From the NCBI GenBank assembly GCA_001574975.1, contig KQ965843.1, positions 140,353 through 155,888 of the forward strand: a stretch of 15,536 nucleotides of DNA. Reading direction: 5' to 3'. The notes under the pieces were generated by a model. The model was not told where the DNA came from. It did no database searches and worked only from the letters and a program-made list of their open reading frames with translations. Of this stretch, positions 1 through 9,400 are shown piece by piece; within the stretch, counting starts at the first letter, position 1, and each line of letters opens with the position of its first letter. This DNA is from Gonapodya prolifera JEL478. Lineage: Eukaryota > Monoblepharomycota > Monoblepharidomycetes > Monoblepharidales > Gonapodyaceae. A program made the position numbers and the translations under genes.

Positions 1-246
1 TGGTATGGCATTGAAATGCCACATGACATGACCGCCGCCCTTGCGAGACAGTCTGCGTCATTGTTTAAGTGCTCCAGGATTCGCCAGTCCAGTCAGTATA
101 TTCCAAATATTAAAATTCGTGAAGCTAACTTCTGGGGTTCCCTCGAATTACATACAAGTCATAAGTCGAATAAGCGTACCAACATCGTGGCAAATGCCCG
201 ATCCACTTCTGGACCCTCTGCATCACCAGTGATCTCACCTGCTCCA

Positions 247-766
247 ATGGCGCTCACCGACTCCAACGGTCCAAACTTTCCCCGCCTCAGCATCGCACCG
301 CGTCCTCCTCGGTTTCCCGTCCACTGGATCTTCCTCGTTCTCCTGGCATGCCTTTGTCTCATGGCCGTGAATGCCGTCAGGTTGAGCGGTTCCGGTGCGT
401 TGGAGTCCTTGCAGCGTAGTACCGACATAGTGAATGGGATTCTGGATGCCTTTGTGTCTTGCAGGTGCGCTGGACGGAATGCCCAAGTTGAAAGATTGGG
501 CAGCGGACGATGCCGAGGAAGCCGCTGCCCTTCCCATCGACGAGTCAGCTGGCTCTCCCGCTCTGGAACCCGAAATGGGCCACGAAGAATTCGTCGAGGA
601 GGACGAGGAACCCTCGTACGGTGTTGCGGTGGAGAGATTCGTTTTGGACGGGGACGATCCCGACGCGCAACTTCCCGAGGGCGCCGTAGTTCAAATGCAT
701 GAGATGGTGGTGGAACCATTTGTGAACAGGGCGGAACTGGAACTTGAAGAGGCGAGGGAGTTGTGA
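247..766 (+). CDS. Small single-pass membrane protein, acidic tail
   Basis: Two exons, 247-394 and 465-766, joined across a 70-nt intron (GTGCGT...TTGCAG) give 149 residues ending in TGA; the join restores one open frame. Residues 1-27 are Pro/Arg-rich, 28-46 form a hydrophobic segment (WIFLVLLACLCLMAVNAV), and the rest is strongly acidic (e.g. EEFVEEDEEPS). A short basic N-side and long acidic C-side suggest a type II single-pass topology, with the acidic part in the lumen or outside. I recognise no domain, so no function is assigned. The frame is open upstream to position 16, so an earlier start is possible; ATG 247 is preferred because the upstream part looks like non-coding sequence. An alternative donor at 381 would break the frame. 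Confidence 0.55.
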
Positions 767-1216
767 TTGGATTAGATGGGCACAGATGGATACATACCAC
801 ACTTGTGAGTGTTGCCGTGGTTCTTTCCTTCGTTTGGGGGATCAGTAACGATTATTCGACTTAAGGACTTCAAAACTACCCTTTTTGTACTGGCTACCAG
901 ACGAGTGTACGCCCAATAAGCATGGCGGACTTTTTTGCTTCGAAACTTTGCTGTTCGTCCTTTGCCCCCTCATTTTCCAAACCTGACCGACATAAACACA
1001 CGCTCAGCCAAATAAAATGAAAAATTGTATCCGCATCGTTTAATTCCATCACAAGACGATCAGGCAGCCTTTCACAAGGACACCCTTCGCCGGACGGTGG
1101 CACGCACATCATGCGAAGAGTGTTTACCTTTCGCCGGTGTCCTGATCACATACCAAGGATCTCATCACTTCATCATCACCTGATATCCCATCCATTTTCA
1201 TTACTGATCGACAGCG
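767..1216. other. Intergenic region, gene 1 tail and deacetylase promoter
   Basis: No convincing gene lies here. An AATAAA at 1011-1016 (+) could be a poly(A) signal of the upstream gene, though it is 245 nt past the stop. The 3' half must contain the promoter and leader of the deacetylase. An 8-bp inverted pair, AGGACACC (1077-1084) and GGTGTCCT (1136-1143), sits there, and TTCGCCGG occurs next to each arm. No clear TATA box is seen. A 72-codon antisense frame at 894-1112 has no recognisable protein features. Confidence 0.5.
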
Positions 1217-4171
1217 ATGAAGTTCAATCCGCATCACACGTTACTAGCGTTAGGACTCCTCGCAGCGCTCCCGGCCCTTTCGTACGCCTTTAGTCTCGGG
1301 CACCGAGTGCTTGTCGTTACTGTGACGCCTACAGGCGATCCTCCAGAGAGTATGTCCAAATGCGTATTCCCTGTACTCAGACAAGCGTCGACCCTCCTCA
1401 TCCCATTTCTCTAGAACATGTCACTTTGTCGCTGGAAGGGTACGGTATCCCATACGACATTCTCCTCGTACCATCAACTGGTATTGTCGGGAACGCATCA
1501 CTGCTCGATTCGACTGGGAACCCAAAGTACAGGTAATTATGTCGACTCGCTCGTTTGGGTTATGCCGACATTGCCTTTTGTTTAAAATCTGACGAATCAC
1601 TCCTACAGTCTGATCGTCTTCGCCCAAGCAAGTGTCGTCTACAACTATGGCAGTGCCGGGTACCAAAGCGCTCTCACGCCCGATCAATGGGCATATGTAA
1701 GTCGTCCCCAGAATACTGCCCCATCCGGAACTCTATGAGCGCCATTAACGACTTTCCTTCACCTCACCTCAGTTTGAAGAATACGAAATCAAATTCAACG
1801 TCCGCCGTGTCAGTCTTGACGACAACCCGCAACCAGCCCACGGGACGAGCACCGTTGGCGGGTCAGGGGACGCCCACGTGATCACTTTGAACTCGAACTT
1901 CTCCGCTGCTGCCGGGCTCAACACCGCACCGGGAGTCACTACAACAGGGTAAGCACCAAACCAATCTTGTCGCGAAGACCACGCCATACCTCTTAACGGT
2001 CCGTCTGTGCCTCTTGATCTCTACCAAACAGCCTTTGGCACTACCCCGCAACAATCACCAACTCCTCTCTCGCCTCTCCCGTCTTGTACTTCGAACCCCT
2101 CGGCGCCGCATGGCCCGACCGGACCGTAGGCGCGGTCGCGATACGCTTCCCCAACGGCCGCGAACAGATGTCGTTCTACTCCTCGTTCGGGTGGTGGTCC
2201 CTGACAAGTCTGTTTTGCAATCATATCTGGCTGCAGTGGGGCACCCGTGGACTCTACCAAGGTGCGCTCTTTCCCTTGTTCCTATCTGTAAATGCAATCC
2301 TGACATCTATGCCCTTCATCGTTCAGGTTACCGCCGCACCTTCTTCACGCCCCAAATCGATGACGTTTTCCTTTCCACCGAGGGTGCGCTGACGCCAGAC
2401 ATTCCCTACCGCTCGTCGCAAACCGATATGCAAGGTCTCATTGCTTGGCAAACCAACTTGAACAGCCGTCTACCTGCAGGAAGCGCGTTCAAGATCGAGC
2501 TTGTGTTTAACGGGAACGGAATTTTGGATGCGATTGACTCGGCGGAACTTATCAGTGAGTTGGTGTGCTACAATCGGATCAAGTTCCTGCTGAATGTCAA
2601 CATTCCGCGTCGCAGATGTTGACACGGAGGGATATACAACTTTGGACTTCAAGAAACCCTTGGGCACCGGTGAAAACCGCTGGCCTAAATCATACAAGTA
2701 CTCGTGGTCCACGTCCCCGCAGCTCACGCTCTCGAAAGACTCATTGTATGCTTTCTTCACTTCGTGAGTCGCATTTCCAGCATTTTATCCATCCCATGGA
2801 TACAAACCTTTTTATTTTGTTGTTGTTGCGCAGTTCTACTGCAAACCGCAACGCCTTCAACTGGGTCTCCCACACGTAAGCATTCTGCGTGTGCCATATC
2901 TTGATCATCCCTGGTTCACACTTCACGTCGAACAGATTCACCCATGAGAACCTCAACAACGCCACCACTTACGACATCCAACAAGAAATCGTCATGAACC
3001 AGCGGATGGCCTCAGCTCTCGGCCTTTCGGGTCAGAGCTACTTCTCGCCAAACTCCATGGTAACGCCTCAGATCTCTGGAGTGTTCAACGGAGATGTGCT
3101 GAAGGCGCTCACAGCGGCGAATGTCAATGCGATTGTTGGGGACAATTCGAGGACGAACTTGATCCCGACTCCGGTGCATACGATGTACAGGTCGACCCTG
3201 GATAGTGCCAACTACGCTGGTTATGCGATTATTCCGAGGTTCCCCACGTAAGCTCTTCTTTCATGATTCATGAACAACCTAGTTGCTCATTGGCTGGTTA
3301 TCTTTCGACGACTAGCGAGGTCTACTACCACTGCAGCACCGTGAACGAGAACATCGCCATTTATAACATGCTCTACAACACAACTCTCGGCATTTCGACC
3401 TGGGACCAAGTGTGAGTGCAAACCGACCTGCTTTCTACTTATGCAATTACCTGTCGACCAACATCATTCCGCCGCAATAAAAGTCTGCAGCGCGAGGCCT
3501 CTCGCGTTCTTGCTGCGATGATGACGTTGCGTCACGAGTAAGTCTAGCTATTTCTTCATGTTTCGTTTCATTTTCTCAAACGAATCACTTTCACAGTCCT
3601 CACATGTTCCACCAAGCAAACCTTCGCAACGCTGACCAACCGAGCGTCACCATCAATGGAGTCGCCGGAAAATGGGGACTGCTCCAGCAGTGGACGGAGT
3701 CTATGTTGGGACAGTACAAGGCCATGGTTAACTGGCCCGTCGTTTCGTGAGTAATCCAGTGGTGTACAACAAAATTGTGAGGCATTGGTGTAATCTCTCG
3801 TTATTTCTTTTATAGTGTGAAAATGGACACTTTGGCTCAATATTACCGGTGAGTGTTTTACGTTTTCGACAATCGTAAAACAATTGCTTACACTATCGCT
3901 GTCATCAATTTCTCACAGCGAGAGGGAAGCCCGTGAAGCATGCGGTATAAGCACGTCATTCAGCATCGCAAACCGGACCCTGTCAGCGCTCACCGTGACA
4001 ACTACCAAAGCATGCACTGTCGGTGTTGCTGTGCCTCCGTCGTCACTCACCACCAGAAACGCCGCATACAAGTATGAGCAACTTTCTTCCGTTGATCCCC
4101 TAACCGTGTGGATCCCAATGAAAGCGAGGCAGACTGTTACTTTACCGCTTACGAAGGGCGTTGTGTGGTAA
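1217..4171 (+). CDS. Secreted Agd3-like polysaccharide deacetylase (CE18 type)
   Basis: Fourteen exons: 1217-1349, 1415-1532, 1609-1696, 1773-1948, 2032-2261, 2327-2554, 2616-2763, 2834-2875, 2936-3247, 3316-3411, 3484-3537, 3597-3746, 3816-3848, 3919-4171. They join in frame to 686 residues and stop at TAA. Residues 1-24 are a signal peptide (cleavage after LSYA). The middle and C-terminal parts resemble fungal Agd3, which carries a CBM87 module and a CE18 deacetylase domain and removes acetyl groups from GalNAc in the exopolysaccharide galactosaminogalactan. The expected metal-binding motifs are visible: TPQIDDVFL (Asp260/261), SHTFTH (His387, His391) and RHDPHMFHQANLR (540-552). Several N-glycosylation sequons (NAS, NSS, NAT, NTT, NRT) are present, and no GPI signal or membrane anchor is seen. 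All motifs are intact, so it is probably active and extracellular. Substrate is inferred from the family; a host polysaccharide other than galactosaminogalactan is possible. The exon 11 acceptor (AATAAAAG) is pyrimidine-poor but is the only one that keeps the frame. Confidence 0.9.
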
Positions 4172-4308
4172 ATGTTGTTCACTAAATGGCTACTTGTATA
4201 TTGTCAAGGAACCAAGTTCATCTACATCATCACTCGACCATTGGTCCCACTGCCCACCCAATAACATTTAATGGGTTACGAGACGAGTGTGACTCCAGTA
4301 TGGTGAAT
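4172..4308. other. Short convergent intergenic spacer
   Basis: This 137-bp spacer separates the stop of the deacetylase from the stop of the antisense ankyrin fragment. It must hold the deacetylase 3' UTR and terminator. No canonical AATAAA is present on the + strand; AATAACATTTAA near 4260 is the closest. Confidence 0.4.
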
Positions 4309-4682
4309 CTAATACATGTACTGCAAGAACCTCTCTAGTTTTCCTTCTCTCTTCCCCGCCTCGCGGAATAGTTTCAGATGTGGTGGTAGAGCCTGTGATG
4401 CCACGATTACCACTCCATTGTTCGCAAACTTATCTGCCCCATACTCCAAAAGAAGTCTGATCACTTCATGGCTGTACTCGACACCAAACGGGTCAACAGC
4501 TTTGCGCAGAGCTTCGTCGTCCCTAGCATGAACGTCCGCTCCTTTCGATGGCAAATAAGCAACCATATCCGGCCGTGCATACCTGCAGGTGCTCGCTGTT
4601 ATTTACGCTTTACAATTATCTACTTTGATTCAACTCACACCATTGCTTTTGGGCAAAGGCTTTCATCAAAATTTTGGCACAT
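4309..4682 (-). pseudogene. Ankyrin-repeat protein fragment
   Basis: The minus-strand frame 4582-4309 encodes about 90 residues ending in a stop, with ankyrin-repeat signatures: MVAYLPSKGADVHARDDEAL followed by EVIRLLLEYGADKFANN, which is roughly two and a half repeats. A CTGCAG acceptor precedes it at 4583-4588. A possible upstream exon (4682-4641, AKILMKAFAQKQ) ends at GTGTGAG and would join in frame across a 58-nt intron. No further ankyrin repeats or start region are found above 4700, where the DNA is AT-rich and closed by stops. Ankyrin proteins normally have several to many repeats, so this is most likely a 5'-truncated relic; a short intact gene starting at ATG 4566 cannot be excluded. 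It is antisense to both neighbours and lies tail-to-tail with the deacetylase gene. Ankyrin repeats bind other proteins; no partner can be named. Confidence 0.6.
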
Positions 4683-5230
4683 GTGCTGTAACATAACGTT
4701 TAAGTCTAGTCATGTTGACAGTTTAACACAAAACAATAATCTTCTTTTGTGTGCTTTTGATCACTTTTCTGATTGTTTGAATATCTTGTCAAACATAGCC
4801 TGACCTCAAAGAATACAATGGCCAGTGGATGCTGTATTGCGTTTTACCAAAATTTTGTGGCAAAGTCAAGAGTGGTTTGCCTTTCCTTGCCAAATTTGGG
4901 TAATCCATAGCTTGACAGTAAAATGATGACTGATTTACTGATGGGATTAATTCTCAATGAACCACATTCAGCAGGCTAATGTATCATATTTATAGTCTTG
5001 GAACACCTGTATTAAATTTGGCTTTCCATTCTTTGCGATTATGATGGGTGCATACACACTGAGAAGCAACAGTCCACTGAAGCCCTCCTTGGACTGTTCA
5101 TATACCATGATACTGCCATCAAGTATTTCAAACTTTAGGATATGGCACTGCTTGTTAGCTTATACAGATTTTAGGTAACAAACTCACGGTACTGTTCAGA
5201 TTAATTTTAGCCCCTTCCAATATATATACT
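4683..5230. other. AT-rich decay zone between gene relics
   Basis: Base composition changes sharply here: it is AT-richer than the flanking genes and has stops in all frames at short spacing, apart from the exon-like stretches described separately. No RNA gene, transposon ends or tandem repeats are recognised. Together with the ankyrin and carboxypeptidase relics on either side it looks like an old gene graveyard. Confidence 0.5.
4789..5147 (-). pseudogene. Possible relic exons of an unknown protein, NTPase-like motif
   Basis: Two minus-strand stretches of 47 codons each, 5147-5007 and 4929-4789, read as protein-like sequence and are bordered by splice-like sites (AAGCAG before the first, CAG|GTGTTC after it, AAATCAG before the second). 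They join in phase. The second contains GKPLLTLPQNFGKTQYS, which loosely resembles the GKPxLLxGQPGxGKT P-loop context seen in some fungal Crinkler-like NTPases, but the glycines are mostly lost. The first contains FEILDGSIMVYEQSKEGFSG, unrecognised. A + strand frame at 4801-4908 is also open, so the strand is not certain. Treat this as decayed coding DNA at best, or chance. Confidence 0.2.
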
Positions 5231-5267
5231 CACGTGTTGTTGTCAACACAACGCACCACTGTGGCAC

Positions 5268-5907
5268 TAGCGTACAACCCCGACTCTTGGTTCACAGCGT
5301 ACCGTAAGCACCATCTTTCTCCACGCAAGTGTATCATTGCCGCAACAGATCTCATTCCTCCGAATCCTCAGACACAAACGCCGAAATCGTGCAATTCTTC
5401 TACAGCCTTTCCACCACATACCCCAATCTCGTATCCGTCAACGGTTTGATCGGAAAATCCTACGAAGGGCAAGACTTCATCATGATCCGAATCAGCACCC
5501 AACCTACAAAGACACCCAGTGAGCAGGTGTATCTGCAAGGCCTCATCCACGCCCGCAAATGGGTCTCCAGGTCAACCGTCCAGTACCTCGCGCATAAGCT
5601 TGTTTTCTCCTTCTCCAATACCTCGGATCTGCACCATGGGTGGGCTGTGGAGACGTTGGCAAAGGTGGAGTTCTTTATCGTGCCGGTTGTGAATCCGGAC
5701 GGGTACAAGTATAGCTTGACAGCAAAACAGTTGTGGAGGAAGATTACGCGACCGTCTGTTCTGACGTCGACGGAGTTTGGGGTTGATCTGAACAGGTGAT
5801 TTTCTCGAGCAAGGGGGACGATCGTCACTTGCACAACAACTAACGAAGCCGCATTACAACTGGAACCGTTACGACACTCCAGAAACTATCTGTCTGGTTG
5901 GGGCACG
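5268..5907 (+). pseudogene. Broken M14 zinc carboxypeptidase
   Basis: M14A carboxypeptidases cut single residues from peptide C-termini with one zinc held by an HxxE motif and a later His. Seen here: NPDSWFTAYR (the usual end of the propeptide/start of the enzyme), EIVQFFYSLSTTYPNLVSV, GLIHARKWVS, NPDGYKYS, LWRKITRPS and FGVDLNR, all in the family order and spacing. Breaks: there is no start, signal peptide or propeptide. Joining the donor CC|GTAAGC (5304) to the acceptor CAG (5348) leaves the frame one base short. The metal-binding HARE reads HARK, so Glu is replaced by Lys. After the donor at 5796 and CTAAC...AAG at 5848 the expected NYNWN continuation (seen as HYNWN) is out of frame. The second half with the third zinc ligand and catalytic Glu is absent. 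The substrate-binding Asn-Arg of DLNR is still there. A non-functional relic is the firm reading; an inactive but expressed protein is unlikely. Confidence 0.85.
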
Positions 5908-6490
5908 GTATGTACCTGTTGTCGACGTCAAACTCCTAGCCAAACTTCGCCCCTCAACTCTCGACCGCCGGGGTATCTCCCAATGGGATACAACTTGCTG
6001 AAAATGGGGACCATCAATGTTGCAGTGGTAGTTTCCACTTTTTTGCTGCACATTTTCACTACTCCATGCGAAACAAAGTTGATTTCACTCAGCGCGTGGA
6101 TGGTCTAATGCATCTAAGTGCAACATGCCTGACCCCAAGAGGTAAGAATCTACAGCTCCCAGAGGCTGCTCATTTATGCTCATACAAATATTCACGTGCT
6201 TCGTGTCCACCTCCATGCTGCAGGTAAACCATGTGCCGGAAAGAATCCCGCAATGAGGTGGACTGTGCGTTCACCACCCACCCGACCGCAGCCCCGTCCC
6301 AATACCGACACAAGCCATCGCGGCACCGCAGTCCCCTCTCTCCCCCCTCACCGCGCCCGATTCCCTCTCGCGGTGTGCCCTTCCCACTCCGGACGGCAGC
6401 GCTCTGGTCTTAGGGGCGAAGTTCCACCGCTTTTGCACCACAGGTTCCGAACGACACACGCACTCTTCTGCACCGCGTTGACACTGGAAA
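5908..6490. other. Intergenic region upstream of coiled-coil gene
   Basis: No recognisable gene. The left part (to about 6230) is balanced in base content and shows no remaining carboxypeptidase motifs. From about 6260 to 6490 the + strand becomes C-rich and probably holds the promoter and 5' UTR of the coiled-coil gene. Open frames there on both strands are made of Pro, Arg and Ser codons and reflect composition only. An additional 5' exon cannot be ruled out, since CTGCAG occurs at 6221-6226. Confidence 0.4.
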
Positions 6491-9400
6491 ATGCTCACGG
6501 CGACTCACCCTACGGAACACCCGTCCACCCGACCGACATCCACACCGAATCAGCCCCGAATCACGACACTCCACGCCGACCAGGGGACGGGCGGGAGCGG
6601 GCGGCGGGCGGTGGAAGGGGTGGCGGGCGCGGAGGGTAACGAGAAGATGGGGAGGGTGTGGTCGGTGCCAGTTAAGGTGGGTTTGTTTGTACGTTGTGGC
6701 GGGGGTAAGGGAAATGTCTCAATGGGCTTCGGGCTTCGCCAACCCCTCTCCAGCGGCCATCAAACCCGTCCGTCTCGCCATCGACACGCGCGAGTCTCAC
6801 GCCCTCATCCGCCGTCAATATGGGACGGTCGCCATCGGGGTCGGCAGGGGGGACTCATGGGTGGTTGAAGTCATCGCCGATGTTGACGAAGACCAGGACG
6901 CGGACGGGGACGGGGGAGAGAGAGGTGGAGGACCAGGTGGACGGAAAGAATTTTGATGGAGAGAGAGATGCGAGTGTGGGCAAGATGGACGTGAGCTTGG
7001 AGTGGCCTCAAGTGAGTCTTGCCTCCCAATCCTCCCATCGCACCAATCCCCACTCCCCTCTGCCACCTCCCTCATCACCAACCCTCCTCCCCCTGCAGTC
7101 ACCAACACCCCACACCACCACCCCGCCACTCTTTCCCCCACCATCACCCGCCTCCAAACCACCTCGGGCGGCTCCACTCACCCCACTCGCGTCGCTCACA
7201 TCTCCACCGTCCACGCCCTCGTTCCTCCGCGCGCGTGCCATGCTGACCACACCGCGCACTCCCTCAAGTACTGGCCCAGTGCGGCCTGCCGTTGCGATGG
7301 CGAGTGCGGGCGGAGGACACACCACACCAACCCGCACCGCCACTTCGAACACGCCCACCCGTGCGGCAATGACAAACTCCCCGCGCACTCCGTCAGTACA
7401 CCATGTGCCGTTCTGGATCCCGCATGACCGGTCGGCGTCCTCGCGCGGTGACGGAGGAGGGGATGTGGAGGCACCTGTGGATGTAGAGGGGGAGGGGGAG
7501 GGGGAGGGAGATGCGGATGCGGAAGCGGAGGCGGAGATGGCACAGAAACAGACATCTACGGTGGACATTTCGTTCCTGCGTGACGCCGGTCCCGATACCT
7601 CATCTGTGCCCCTCCCCGCACCCGCACCGGTGTGCACCCAACCACAAGCACTCCCGCACGAGACTGCCCCACCATCATCACCCCCGCCTGTCCTGCCTAC
7701 AGCCGACACATCGTTCGAAATCCCATCTCCCTCGTCCTCTTCCTCACCCGCGCTCTCGCCCGTCGGCTTTCCCCTTCTCTCCTGTACCGTCCCCACCACC
7801 ACCACCACCATCACACCACGCACCCCATCCGCCATCCTCCACGACCTCGCAACCACATCCCTCACGACCGCCCAATCCCTCCACACCGCCCTCCTCGCCC
7901 GCGAACGCGCCCTGCACGTCCTCCAATTCGAACTTGCCGCCGAACGTAACGTGTTCGAGCACGCCGAGGGTGAGTGGCGCGGGGCTGTCGTGGATGTCGT
8001 GGAAGGGTTCGGGGAGGTTGCTGGGGAGGTTTTTGACGAGGTTGAAGACAGGGCGGGTGCGGCGGAAAGGAGGGCGTATAGGGCGGAGGAGAGAGTGAGG
8101 GAGATGGAAGAGGTGTTGCGGGAGGTTCAGCAGCGGTTGGATGAGGTTGAGGAAGCGAGGGTGAAGGCGAAGGAGAGGGCATCACGGGCGGAGGAGGATG
8201 CCCGTCGGGACCGCGAGAAGGCGGACAGGCTCGAGCGGGACCTTGTCGCCACCAAGACCGCCCTGGCGGACGCCGAGGCCCGTGCCGACGCCGCCGAATC
8301 CCGCCTCGCGTCCACGACGGCCGCCGATTCCGCCACGGCCCGAGCCCTGCATGCCGCCCAGACGCGCGCAGCTGACCTCGAACGCGCCCTAACAGCGTCC
8401 GACCTGCGCGCGGACGCGGCCGAGGCGCGGGCGAGGGATGCCGAGACGAGAGCCAAGGAGGCCGGGAGGAGGGCGGATGAAGCTTCGAGGCGGGCGCAGG
8501 AAGCTGAGGGTGCTGGTAGGGAGGCCGATTCTAAGGTGACGCAAACGGAAGAGAGGGTGAGGGAGGTGGAGCAGAGGGTGAAGGAAGTGGAAGAGCGGGC
8601 GGCCAGGGCGGCGCAGAGAGTTGTGGAGGTGGAGGAGAGGGCGGCGAGGGAGGAGGGCGGTAGGAGGGCGGGTGAGGTGGAGGTTGGGAGGTTGAGGGGG
8701 GAGGTGGTGAGTGCCTTTTGTGGTATGGTGGCGTTGGGGTATGAGCTGACGTTGGTTGGTTGGTTGGGAAGGTCAAGCTGACGCAGCGTGTTGGCGAGCT
8801 GGAAAGGGATTTGAGAGACGCTCAGCGCGCGAACAGGGAGGCGGAGAAGAAGGTAGAGGAAGAGCGGGAGAGGAGGGTGGTGGTTGAGCGAGGTGTGGTG
8901 AGTTCTGGTGTGGTTGCGGTAATGGGTGGAAGAGCGTGTGCTGACAATTGTGTGGTCGATACAGGCAGACCTCCAGACCCGGCTCATCGACGAACGCAAA
9001 AGGACAGATGAGGCCGAGCACAGTGCCCGCGCGTGGGAGCAACGGGCTGCAGAGTGTGAGCGCATGGTCGGTGATGCGGACGAAAGGGCGCAACGAGCGG
9101 AGCAAGAGGTTGGAAGAGTGAAGGAGGAACGGGACGAGGCACTGCAGCGGGCGGCGGCAGTGGCGGTGGCGGCGGTGGGATTACAGTATGGTGAGGCAGA
9201 GGGAGCAGACGATGGCGCCCCGTGGGAGGACACTACCTCGACCTGGTCTGAAGATACCGAGACAGGGACTGCCACTGGGAGTTCGTCGACTATAGTTCCC
9301 GTCAAACCTCCACCCCAGGTCGACGCTCTTGCGGGGCTCAGGATCCGAGCAGCGAGGGCGGAAGATCGGGCGATGAGGGCTGAGAAGCAGGCTGCGGCGG

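Noticed and set aside
159-800. Minus-strand open frame of 213 codons over gene 1
   Set aside because: Pro/Arg-rich with no features; the plus strand gives a membrane segment and a clean intron.
6687-6956. Alternative frame reading SNPxxAIKPVRLAIDTRE-like protein
   Set aside because: It stops at 6956 and no splice site links it to exon 3 in phase, whereas the other frame joins cleanly on both sides.
7008-7886. Antisense open frame of 292 codons
   Set aside because: Gly/Val/Arg-rich shadow of the Pro/Thr-rich head domain; no motif and no splice support.
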